Source of the DNA: Runella slithyformis DSM 19594
GTDB taxonomy: Bacteria > Bacteroidota > Bacteroidia > Cytophagales > Spirosomataceae
Direction of reading: 5' to 3'
Length of the DNA: 64,000 bases
Assembly (NCBI RefSeq): GCF_000218895.1
Contig: NC_015694.1
Coordinates: 1-64,000 of the forward strand
Part shown: piece after piece, positions 44,687-52,883 of the stretch
How the letters are laid out: every line of letters begins with the position of its first letter
Numbering within the stretch: position 1 is the stretch's first letter
The notes under the pieces: generated by a model
What the model saw: the letters and a program-made list of their open reading frames with translations, nothing else
What the model was told of the DNA's origin: nothing
The model's database searches: none
Made by a program: the position numbers and the translations under genes

Positions 44687-45845
44687 TCTGTAATTGAGCT
44701 ACATTAATGGAATAGGTACAGTGATGCTCCTCCTCCAAGTCCTGATAAAAGCCGGCTAATTTCTTCCATTTTAAAACAGCAAATATCGCATTCATTGCAT
44801 TTAACTCTGCCATTTGAATGTTAGGAGAATAGTCGTTATTATCGTTATCAACCATTGGGATACGATCAGCAATATGGTCATTTTTTGATGGAGTGCAAAC
44901 CGTTGTTCTAATTGTCCCGATTAACGAATCATCTACTAAATTAACTCCGAGCCCTGTATCTATAAACGGCACTCCTTCTCTTACAAGATACTCAATAATC
45001 ACCTTTCTGGCACTATTATTATCTATACTAAGGAATACGAAACTGCAACGTTTTAAGAAGCCAAGGTTAGAGTCGTTAATATAGAAACTGTGCGGAATGA
45101 TATGGCTATGCATTCTCGAATAGATATCAGTGTAGTAATCAACCTTTTTAATGTTTGGACTATCCAGTTCCATCATTGCTGCACCGGGAGAACGAAAGGC
45201 ATTATGTTGCTGAAAATCATCTCCGTCAAAAAGATGTATTTCTTTAACCGGTGTTTTGGCAATCAGGTCCAACAGATAAGCTCCCGTACCTCCTAAACCG
45301 ATAATCGCAACTCTTTGCCCTTTCAGTTTTGAATTTACACGATCAATGTTTGCCCGGCTTGTATTTGTGTCCAAATATCGAAATACGGACGTTTCATCAA
45401 CATCAGGGATGACTCTAAAAGTCTTTTCTGTTACATTTCCATCTAAGGATTTGGCAGGAGCCGATATTATATCGGCATACCTGCTTATCTTATGAAAATA
45501 ATCTACATACCCACTCGCAGGTTTATTCGAAAACGAATGGTTTATAGTTATCTCCTGATATAACGTTTGCGTGTTGCTTGCGTGCTGAATCGCAGAAATA
45601 ACAGTCCCGTCCTTATTGCAGGGATGGTTTCCGATAAAATGGATAACATGATTACCGGGCTGAGCCGTTCTTGTATTATTGACCAATGTTAACTCACTTA
45701 CTAGCGTACCATACATTATTTCTTTGTTCCTGTTTACATAGGGAATATGACCAGCCAGCAAATAATTGCCTTTAATACATATTTCATATCCCTCATCCCG
45801 TAACTTCTTAAGATCGGGACTAAGACTTATCAGTTGCTGTGACAT
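44658..45845 (-). CDS. E1-like ThiF enzyme with N-terminal E2-like region
   Basis: A 395-residue protein. Residues about 170-395 are a ThiF/E1 adenylation domain: VAIIGLGGTGAYLLDLI (ATP loop), HLFDGDDFQQHNAFRSPGA, then SFVFLSIDNNSARK. The N-terminal part with HVIHFIGNHPCNKDG (Cys near residue 80) resembles the E2-like domain DUF6791 found fused to such E1s. It would adenylate the C-terminus of the ubiquitin-like protein encoded just upstream. The ATG at 45845 is chosen; the frame is open further upstream inside the neighbouring gene. Confidence 0.85.
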   Translation of the reverse strand: MSQQLISLSPDLKKLRDEGYEICIKGNYLLAGHIPYVNRNKEIMYGTLVSELTLVNNTRTAQPGNHVIHFIGNHPCNKDGTVISAIQHASNTQTLYQEITINHSFSNKPASGYVDYFHKISRYADIISAPAKSLDGNVTEKTFRVIPDVDETSVFRYLDTNTSRANIDRVNSKLKGQRVAIIGLGGTGAYLLDLIAKTPVKEIHLFDGDDFQQHNAFRSPGAAMMELDSPNIKKVDYYTDIYSRMHSHIIPHSFYINDSNLGFLKRCSFVFLSIDNNSARKVIIEYLVREGVPFIDTGLGVNLVDDSLIGTIRTTVCTPSKNDHIADRIPMVDNDNNDYSPNIQMAELNAMNAIFAVLKWKKLAGFYQDLEEEHHCTYSINVAQLQNEDLKVSVC

Positions 45846-46518
45846 TGAATACCATTTTATTTTTGATATGAACAGAATCTCCTTTAACCATCGAACCTTC
45901 CGGATTTTGATTTGGCCCTCTTTTATAGGTAACCGTATAAACCGTAGTATCATTATCTGTATAAGTACCAAATGCCAGGGTAACTAATTCAGAGAAGGTA
46001 ATCTTTTTCTTCTGCCATGGTTTTTCTTTACCATTGATAATGAGAATAACATCAACCGGTTTTTCAATAGAAACAAAGTGCTCAACTCCCGGGCGAGCTA
46101 GATCAACTTTTGTAGCATCTGTAATTAACTCATCCTCGAATGGCTTTCTGATTTTTAAAAAGATGTCATCCTCTGCATCAATTTTGCCCAATTCTCGGAT
46201 CTCCTTCCCGGTAATGTACTGTTTATACCAAATAAAAGGTTGGCCATTAATGGAAAAGCTGAGCTTCTTTCGAACGTAGAAATATTCAATAGTGGGACGA
46301 GCCAAGTCAACCCTTGCACCATTGGTAATCAATTCATCCTCCCATGGACATTCTATGGAAAGATATAAATCTGTATCTGGAGGGATACCTGCAAGTTGCT
46401 TAAGCTCTAACCCGGTTTTGTACTGTACTTCGCTCCGGAAAGCTTTATTTTCAATAATAAATTCTAAAGTCTTGATTTCACGCATCAAGGGCGCTGCATT
46501 AATTTTGTCGTATGACAT
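45820..46518 (-). CDS. triple ubiquitin-like (multiubiquitin) protein
   Basis: A 232-residue protein made of three beta-grasp units (about 13-80, 81-153 and 154-232). Units 1 and 2 share LELKQLAG/KEIRELGK and the stretch DELITxxxxVDLARPxxEHF almost exactly; unit 3 is diverged and ends FNVTATDKS. This matches the bacterial multiubiquitin domain. No terminal Gly-Gly is present, as is common in this family. It is the modifier source of operon B and overlaps the E1-like gene by 26 bases. Confidence 0.85.
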   Translation of the reverse strand: MSYDKINAAPLMREIKTLEFIIENKAFRSEVQYKTGLELKQLAGIPPDTDLYLSIECPWEDELITNGARVDLARPTIEYFYVRKKLSFSINGQPFIWYKQYITGKEIRELGKIDAEDDIFLKIRKPFEDELITDATKVDLARPGVEHFVSIEKPVDVILIINGKEKPWQKKKITFSELVTLAFGTYTDNDTTVYTVTYKRGPNQNPEGSMVKGDSVHIKNKMVFNVTATDKS

Positions 46519-46830
46519 GGTTCAAAAAATTTAAGGATTGATAACATTACTACACTGGTCCACAGTACTGCTGTGGCTAAATCCGGAACTTCCGGGCTGC
46601 TTTGATACGAGCTGGTAGCTTCTTTTTTTTATTGAACAATGCAGGCCTGAACGAGATTTTAGGCTCGCACAGTTAAAACCACACAAAAACTTGCAGAATT
46701 GAAGAGAAGGAAATACCTTTGAGTGTCAATCCTTGGTATTCAGGAGCTTACCAGGCTCTTGTTTCCTTACCAAAATTCCAAGCCAGGTGGTTTCCGCCTG
46801 GTTTATTTTTTTACTATAATTCTCAATTAG
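46519..46830 (+). ncRNA. structured intergenic region, possible rightward small RNA
   Basis: Two leftward operons flank this 312-bp gap, yet its signals point right. CCACAG-TACTG-CTGTGG (46560-46576), CCGGAA-C-TTCCGG (46583-46595) and AGCT-GGT-AGCT before eight T residues lie close together. CCAGGTGG-TTT-CCGCCTGG (46783-46801) is followed by TTTATTTTTTT, a good plus-strand terminator. The gap must also hold the operon B promoter on the other strand. An RNA gene is a proposal only. Confidence 0.3.
46783..46813 (+). terminator. plus-strand intrinsic terminator
   Basis: An 8-bp stem (CCAGGTGG/CCGCCTGG, one G-T pair) with a three-base loop and a U-rich tail. No plus-strand protein gene precedes it. 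It lies 18 bp from the end of the leftward metalloprotease gene. Confidence 0.6.
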
Positions 46831-47967
46831 TTAATTGTCTTTACTCCAGTTGTCTTGTAATACTTGTACCTGCGCTTTTTCCCAACCAGTAAAAGAGACA
46901 GGATCTTCCCAGAAAGTAGTCCATGCATTATTCAGCAAATTTATGATTTGACCTGGGTGTTTAGGGCTTACAATCTCGCACCCAAAATGTATTGTTGCCT
47001 CTAAAGCATATTTTATACACTCTTTAATAAGTGATTCCGGAACTGCATTAAAAAAATAATCCGTTTCTGGATGTTGAATAATTTGTTTAAACTCATCCCA
47101 CTTATTGCGTATTTGATCACTTTCACTTTTATATCCAATAAGTTCCAATCCATAAAACATAGCTTTCATTCTTGCCTCATCCGGCGGATGTGAATTAGGT
47201 TGAACGTATGGGATTCGATAAATATTCGATGAAGATTTGACACAAAGATGAAGGTTAGACCAGGCAAACGCAGGTCCGAGAGTGTATATTCCAAATAAGT
47301 CACAAAAAAACTCAACAGACCAGTTTTTAACCCAAGCAACTTTCCAAGTATGATAAAAATCTATTTTTTCATTAGGCGTAGTACTGTTCCTCTTTATCCT
47401 GTTAATTTCTTCATCAAAGAATTTACGTGCAACCCTGTTAAACTTACCAAGTTCTTCTTGCCCTTTTCTTAGTTTCCGATTCTCATTAGCAAAAAGAGGG
47501 TGAGCCAATTCATGATAGATATCAGGAAGGTGTAACAGAAAATCTGATTCTAAAAGCGGTATACACAATAAATTGTAACCTGTATAGATATGATAATATT
47601 TTTGAGAAAGACTTGATGTGACAGGTTTTGTAATTGGGAAATTTATTTCCTCACATATAGCCTTTACCATTTTATTTACATATACATCATCCTTATTTCG
47701 CAAAAGAGCCGCAATAACTACATTTTCAAGTATCGAAAGTTCTTCACATATTCTTTTATAATCCATAAACTTTTGTTTCAGGACAGTATCAACTGAACTT
47801 TCCAATAAGTTTTGTAATCTTATAATTATATAATCAAGGTCATTCTCAGCTCTTGAGGCTAATTGTTCAAAGTAAACACTCAGCTTAGGGCCACCGGGAA
47901 TTTTTCCTTTTAGATTATCTGCTTTTTCAAGAGCTTCAAGTATTGCTCCTTCAATATAATTACGCAT
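46831..47967 (-). CDS. HExxH zinc metalloprotease in the Argonaute operon
   Basis: A 378-residue protein with DIYHELAHPLF (His152-Glu153-x-x-His156) and a later NWSVEFFCDLFG with Glu219 as likely third zinc ligand, the layout of a gluzincin. HPPDEARM further on is a second conserved-looking patch. There is no signal peptide, so it should act in the cytoplasm. It is the last gene of operon C, two bases after the small 125-residue gene. A protease coupled to an Argonaute is unusual and could be the effector. Confidence 0.75.
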   Translation of the reverse strand: MRNYIEGAILEALEKADNLKGKIPGGPKLSVYFEQLASRAENDLDYIIIRLQNLLESSVDTVLKQKFMDYKRICEELSILENVVIAALLRNKDDVYVNKMVKAICEEINFPITKPVTSSLSQKYYHIYTGYNLLCIPLLESDFLLHLPDIYHELAHPLFANENRKLRKGQEELGKFNRVARKFFDEEINRIKRNSTTPNEKIDFYHTWKVAWVKNWSVEFFCDLFGIYTLGPAFAWSNLHLCVKSSSNIYRIPYVQPNSHPPDEARMKAMFYGLELIGYKSESDQIRNKWDEFKQIIQHPETDYFFNAVPESLIKECIKYALEATIHFGCEIVSPKHPGQIINLLNNAWTTFWEDPVSFTGWEKAQVQVLQDNWSKDN

Positions 47968-47969
47968 TC

Positions 47970-48347
47970 TTATGTACCTTTTATTCTATCAAAAGCAACG
48001 GTATGTTCTGTATCAAAAGCTTCAACTATCGTTTCAAGCTTTTGTGCTGTCTCTATTGTGACATTTTTTTCATTCAATCCATTTATAAGACTTCGAATAA
48101 AAACAGTCATATTGGCTAATTTGCCCTTTTTCCAAAATTCACGTTCTATAATAATAGTCATCAGTTGGATTTGCGGGTCCATAGTATCATCATCAATTAC
48201 TTTTGAAAAAAAAGCAATCAATTCCTCTTTTTTCTTTTGATCAATTGTATTCGGTGTAGTTTTAATTTCTACAATGAGATCGTTGATCAGATTCAAATAT
48301 TTACCTGTCAACTGGTAAATATTTGCATTCAACCCTATCTTGCTCAT
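47970..48347 (-). CDS. small helical protein in the Argonaute operon
   Basis: A 125-residue helical protein (for example YLNLINDLIVEIKTTPNTID and FAFDTEH-like acidic end) without a known motif. It overlaps the Argonaute gene by four bases and ends two bases before the metalloprotease gene. It might hold the protease inactive or link it to Argonaute; that is inference from position. Confidence 0.6.
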   Translation of the reverse strand: MSKIGLNANIYQLTGKYLNLINDLIVEIKTTPNTIDQKKKEELIAFFSKVIDDDTMDPQIQLMTIIIEREFWKKGKLANMTVFIRSLINGLNEKNVTIETAQKLETIVEAFDTEHTVAFDRIKGT

Positions 48348-50749
48348 AACATTTCATCTTTTAAAATTTCTGCTCTCTCGTATTTTGCTTCGTCGAATTG
48401 CTCGCCATAATCGTTTATTAATCGATCTGTCATTTTTATTGTTAACGGGTTCCTAGAACAATCATCCGGTTTAGTAAAAGCTAGTACAGAAAGGTAAAAT
48501 ATATCTTGCAGTATTTGTTCCATGTCCATGGCCCCAAATACTTTCTTTATATATAAAGGATGTGTGCTCCCTTTACGTCTGAATTCGCGCCCTGTTGTGC
48601 AAATAAAGCCTTCAGTAGTACTTATTTTAAGCCAAGAGCCAATTTTTGGATTTTTAACCTGACCATTATCGTTTTTCGTTTGCTGAATATTAAAATCATT
48701 TACAACATCAAACAGCCTCAGGGAAAATATCGAATGCTTGGGGATTTCAACAATTGTTAATGTAACATCATCAGGTAAGTACTTGCCTTTCAAGAGCTCA
48801 ATAGCATGAAGAATCCCGGCTAGTTCAGATTCAAAAATACGCCCATCACGATGTACTACAATCGTTCTTATCAGCATATTCTCACTCATTATTTTGATAT
48901 TATCTAATAATGCCTTTGTAACTTGCTCCTTGTTCAATCTTTCTTTAGCCTTTGATCGTCGTCGAAACGGTAGAATATTCTTAGCATACTTATCTACAAA
49001 AACATAGCCTGCTACATTTTTTTTGACGTCAATTCCAATTGTTAAATCAGCGTGGAGCGGTTCTGCAAGGACAAAGGGCCACCGTTGATTATTAAGTAAG
49101 ACTTGATTTAGTGCCACTCCATTTACGTAGCCATCATATAGTCCTTTTTCCCGATCTTTTATATAATATCCGGAATCCGCTTTATATTCAATGCACCGTT
49201 TAAGAGTCGTATCGTGAATGATTGCAACATTAACTGTCGGAGTCATATCAGCGCATTTTGATACGCATATTGCAGCCAGCTCATCATGTTCCCTGCTCTT
49301 GCCATTGCATTTAGGAATCATTATTACGCAATATCCGCCAAGTTTGATATTAGCTTGAACTTTACTCATTATTTCAATAGCAAGCTCATGAATATCCGTA
49401 TTATTACGATCATCATAAGAAATTACTTTTGGAATCCAGCCACCTTCAATAGGGTGGAGGCCCAAAGTTGCCCTTTTCAAATCTTCCAAGAAAATCGTGC
49501 AGCCATAAGAAGAATATACACTTTCTGGCATAAGAAAGTATTGAGGTTCAAATGGGCGATTTTCATAACAGCCTATTTCAGAGTTAAATAAAAGAGATTT
49601 ACGAGCAGCTCCAAATTTGAATGGATTAACCGTTAAGGCATTTTTTGTCCCTTTTGCGGATAATATGGTATTATTTTTAAATTCTAAATCAGGGAATTTA
49701 AAAAGACCTATAGCTTCTGTAAGAGGCTCTTGTGCAATTTTGAGCTCTTTATCACCAAAATAAAGATTTTTAAAGTAATTGTGTCGAGCAGTTCGAATAA
49801 GTTTGCGACGATAAAATGGATCGATAATAGACCAATCATGTAATTTACCAATATCATTTGTATCCAGTACCTGATAACAAAGTGCAGCAGGAACCCGTCG
49901 CTCCTCTCCTTTATTGTTTCGATAAATTAACAAAGTGATATCATCAGGTAATTTTGCAATATCAGGAGGCATATTTCCCTTACTGAATTTGTTTCTAAGA
50001 TCTTCCAGAACTGTAATTGATTCACTCCCTGGTGTTGGTTGATACCTGTATTGGCGATTATTTAAATCACTCAATTCATCAAACTTTACTTCGTACCACG
50101 TATTTCCATATCGATAAATAAAGTGTTTACCTTTTAATTTATTGAATTCTTTCCTTGTAATATATCTGGGTAAAGGTCTGTTTGATATAAATTTTCGAGT
50201 TACATCAATAGATGCCCCCCATTCGCCTGTATAAGTCTGTACTACCCTAGGTATAAATCCGTGGAATATATCAACGAAACCTATTGTTTTGATTGGTTTT
50301 TTTGGAAAAAAAGGCTTACCTGCACCTGGTGACCACAGTCGAAAATCCTGATTAAAACAATCGTTCAAACAAAATTGTAAAAATCGCCCGGCAATATCGT
50401 GAGCGTTTTTTTCCCTATCCATAAAACTAAGGGAAATAATATCATTGGTAGGTTTAAAATATACACAATCTCCTCTTTTTAAATTAAACTCGCCCAAGTT
50501 AGAGATTTTTTCAGCGATCTCTTCATCATTACGGATAACTAAAAAATCTCTGTCATTTCCTTCTACTTCTTTTGAAATAACGGTTACTGGGTGAGAAAGG
50601 CCAAAACTAAGCTTCTTAATAATATACTGAATATGACTATCATATTCATCGTTTGTTTTAGTAAGGCCCCATATTTCAAATAAACGATATTCAGCTGTAA
50701 GGTCTTTACAGTTTTCTATCTGAAAAATATTAGTCTCATATCTGGTCAT
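48344..50749 (-). CDS. prokaryotic Argonaute with PIWI domain
   Basis: An 801-residue protein. The C-terminal third is a PIWI (RNase H-like) domain: LTIGIDVKKNVAGYVF with the first catalytic Asp near 574, IVVHRDGRIFESE with Asp near 635, a glutamate-rich helix between them for the Glu finger, and SRNPLTIKMTDRL near the end. The N-terminal part is long enough for N, PAZ-like and MID regions. A guided nuclease with an intact-looking active site is likely. It is coupled by four-base overlaps to a Cas4-like nuclease before it and a small protein after it. Confidence 0.85.
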   Translation of the reverse strand: MTRYETNIFQIENCKDLTAEYRLFEIWGLTKTNDEYDSHIQYIIKKLSFGLSHPVTVISKEVEGNDRDFLVIRNDEEIAEKISNLGEFNLKRGDCVYFKPTNDIISLSFMDREKNAHDIAGRFLQFCLNDCFNQDFRLWSPGAGKPFFPKKPIKTIGFVDIFHGFIPRVVQTYTGEWGASIDVTRKFISNRPLPRYITRKEFNKLKGKHFIYRYGNTWYEVKFDELSDLNNRQYRYQPTPGSESITVLEDLRNKFSKGNMPPDIAKLPDDITLLIYRNNKGEERRVPAALCYQVLDTNDIGKLHDWSIIDPFYRRKLIRTARHNYFKNLYFGDKELKIAQEPLTEAIGLFKFPDLEFKNNTILSAKGTKNALTVNPFKFGAARKSLLFNSEIGCYENRPFEPQYFLMPESVYSSYGCTIFLEDLKRATLGLHPIEGGWIPKVISYDDRNNTDIHELAIEIMSKVQANIKLGGYCVIMIPKCNGKSREHDELAAICVSKCADMTPTVNVAIIHDTTLKRCIEYKADSGYYIKDREKGLYDGYVNGVALNQVLLNNQRWPFVLAEPLHADLTIGIDVKKNVAGYVFVDKYAKNILPFRRRSKAKERLNKEQVTKALLDNIKIMSENMLIRTIVVHRDGRIFESELAGILHAIELLKGKYLPDDVTLTIVEIPKHSIFSLRLFDVVNDFNIQQTKNDNGQVKNPKIGSWLKISTTEGFICTTGREFRRKGSTHPLYIKKVFGAMDMEQILQDIFYLSVLAFTKPDDCSRNPLTIKMTDRLINDYGEQFDEAKYERAEILKDEML

Positions 50750-51681
50750 GGTTCTATTTGTTTACATGGTTTTTGAAAAGGACAATTATAACATTGTTCA
50801 CTGTAAGCGTAATATATCGTCTCAAAATCTTCAGCTGATAATTCTTTATATTTCTTAGTTCCGTCCATACCGTACATCTTTAATACGCTGCCGGAAATAA
50901 GTCGTTCTATATCTTTAACACTATCACTATCACATTGATAGTGCCTTTTGAATCCCGTATTATTAGCGATAAGTTGTACTTCAGTTAATCCAATATCATT
51001 GACTGATAAACCGGAAACAAATCTGCTATATTGGTCCTGGGGTTTTGTTCTCGTCAATGCGATGGCATAGGTTAGCAACTGTTCTTCACTTGGATGTGTG
51101 CCATTTGTATGAACTTTCCAATCAAAAATTTTGGGGGGTTTATGATTATAAAAAGCAATTAAGTCGGGAATCGCCGTTACATTAATATTTTTGTACATAA
51201 ATGGAATCATCCATTGAGCAAGTAATAGGTTAGCTTCTCTCAGCTCCTTCATAAGCAATTCATCATTAATAAAGTTGTAAATGGCTAACTCTATATCTCT
51301 CCAGGCCTGCTGCTTTTTTTCTTCAGAAATTGTCCTTCCAAATTCTGTATCTATGAAAACAAATTCTGGAGGTCTTCCATTGATATCTGATAGTTGACCG
51401 GATGCAAGTAAGAATTGCTTATCAAAAATATTGCGGGCAACTTGTAGTAGATCTTCTAATACTACTCTTTCCTTCCGCTTAATTTTCAATATTAATACCT
51501 CACTAATAATTTGATCAACAATATCACCTCGCCAACCGTCAATCGTTTTTAATTTTTTTAATCGAGTAATTTCAACCCGTTCTTTATCATTTTTGGCATT
51601 GCCATTAGCCGCCTTATCTTGATAAAACCAACGTCTCGGGCATTTTTCCAGTGTTTTATAGGCTGATATATTCCAGTTCAT
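50746..51681 (-). CDS. Cas4/RecB-like nuclease with iron-sulphur cysteines
   Basis: A 311-residue PD-(D/E)xK nuclease: AIPDLIAFYN (Asp173), KIFDWKVHT (Asp187, Lys189) and QLLTYA (QxxxY, 201-205). Four cysteines fit a Cas4/AddB 4Fe-4S cluster: Cys14 in EKCPRRWFY and Cys297, Cys300, Cys306 in CYNCPFQKPC. It may trim DNA for Argonaute guides or degrade the target. It is second in operon C. Confidence 0.82.
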   Translation of the reverse strand: MNWNISAYKTLEKCPRRWFYQDKAANGNAKNDKERVEITRLKKLKTIDGWRGDIVDQIISEVLILKIKRKERVVLEDLLQVARNIFDKQFLLASGQLSDINGRPPEFVFIDTEFGRTISEEKKQQAWRDIELAIYNFINDELLMKELREANLLLAQWMIPFMYKNINVTAIPDLIAFYNHKPPKIFDWKVHTNGTHPSEEQLLTYAIALTRTKPQDQYSRFVSGLSVNDIGLTEVQLIANNTGFKRHYQCDSDSVKDIERLISGSVLKMYGMDGTKKYKELSAEDFETIYYAYSEQCYNCPFQKPCKQIEP

Positions 51682-52016
51682 CTTCTTCTATTGCGTATTA
51701 GTTTAAGGTATTGTAAAAGTTCCAACTCTTCCTCATCCGAAATATCCCCTATACGTGCTGCAAGTGGAGGGTTATGTGTTACTTGTCTATTTGAGTGCTG
51801 TGTAATCGGATACCCTACCTTCTCCATTAATATATTGTAGCTAATCCCATATAGTTCGGCTAACTTGTTAAGAGTAATAGGCGAAGGTTGTTTTATTTTC
51901 CCTGATTCCATTTGACTTAAATAGGCATTTGAAACTTCAGTTTTCCGTTCTACTTCCCTCAAAGATAGGCCTTTAGCTTCTCTAAGTGCTTTTAAATATT
52001 CTCCAAATTCTTTCAT
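51678..52016 (-). CDS. XRE-family regulator of the Argonaute operon
   Basis: A 112-residue protein with an XRE helix-turn-helix (LSLREVERKTEVSNAYLSQMESGK, residues about 17-40, in two halves) and an acidic tail. It is first in operon C and overlaps the nuclease gene by four bases. Two near-identical 18-bp palindromes lie directly upstream, so it probably represses its own operon. The ATG at 52016 is preferred because it starts the family sequence; the frame is open 20 codons further. Confidence 0.85.
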   Translation of the reverse strand: MKEFGEYLKALREAKGLSLREVERKTEVSNAYLSQMESGKIKQPSPITLNKLAELYGISYNILMEKVGYPITQHSNRQVTHNPPLAARIGDISDEEELELLQYLKLIRNRRR

Positions 52017-52029
52017 GATTAACGAGCAT

Positions 52030-52079
52030 TGCTTGATATGTGAAGCAAAGATACAATGCGTTGCTTGATATGTCAAGCA
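52030..52079. promoter_or_regulatory. paired XRE operators upstream of operon C
   Basis: TGCTTGATATGTGAAGCA (52030-52047) and TGCTTGATATGTCAAGCA (52062-52079) are near-identical 18-bp inverted repeats (arms TGCTTGA/TCAAGCA) 32 bp apart, three helical turns. Such a pair fits cooperative binding of the adjacent XRE protein. Confidence 0.75.
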
Positions 52080-52391
52080 TTTTAACTTATTTTTTTGAAA
52101 AAAATCAAATAGCTAAAAGTGACGCTACATCCAGTTTACGATGTCTAGAATTTGATAAACGTTAAGAAGGAAAAAGTGTTTGTTAAGGTAAATTTGGGTA
52201 TTGGTTCAGTGTTACCTTAATACCTTAAAAAGAAGCTGAGGTGTATTCGTCTAAGCAGGTGACAGTAGACAGTACTATAAATGTACCGTTCTTGATTTGT
52301 TGCAAAGATAACATTGTCCCAAATCATTGCAAGACAATAATGCCGGGTATTTTAAAATGTCTGAATATGACCTATCAGATTAGCTTGCAGT
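52080..52391. other. gap between operon C and the RHS operon
   Basis: No gene is supported. TTAAGGTAA (52183-52191) and TTACCTTAA (52212-52220) form an inverted repeat, followed by another TACCTTAA. This may be a regulator site or marks the end of the Argonaute island. Confidence 0.35.
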
Positions 52392-52883
52392 TTATAAGCT
52401 CGTCACATTTGCTTTTACCTTCATACCACCTACTGTAAAGCCTTGCTCGAAAGCTTTTTTTATTCCTGCTTTTAGACATGCTGTTACATAGTCAGTTCGG
52501 TTTGTATAGTTTTTGAAATCAATATTCAACTCAAAAAAATTTTTCATCAATTTGTCATAATGGTCTTTCTTGTATAAATGTTGTTCAGGATTTACTCCCC
52601 AGTCAATTTCTGATTTTAAGGGGATAGGTATAATTATTGTAATCTCCTTCATTTTATCAGAAGGATAGCTACCTATTTTGTTTTTTGAAACCAATGGCGT
52701 CTTACTATTCGTATAGCCTGCATTGAAATATAATGTCCATTCATCAGGAATTGATAATTTTTCCTTTTTCATTAATTCAATAATCGAAGGCCGCAAACTG
52801 TCATAAATTTGTAAGGTATTAAATCCAATGTCTACAAATTCAAAAATCATAGACGTATGAGATATATATATATTCGTGCTCAT
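52392..52883 (-). CDS. probable immunity protein for the RHS toxin
   Basis: A 163-residue protein overlapping the 3' end of the RHS gene by four bases. It has no signal peptide and contains PDEWTLYFNAGYTNSKTPLV and ITIIIPIPLKSEIDWGV. I do not recognise the family with confidence. Position, size and coupling are those of a cytoplasmic immunity protein protecting against the C-terminal toxin tip. Confidence 0.65.
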   Translation of the reverse strand: MSTNIYISHTSMIFEFVDIGFNTLQIYDSLRPSIIELMKKEKLSIPDEWTLYFNAGYTNSKTPLVSKNKIGSYPSDKMKEITIIIPIPLKSEIDWGVNPEQHLYKKDHYDKLMKNFFELNIDFKNYTNRTDYVTACLKAGIKKAFEQGFTVGGMKVKANVTSL

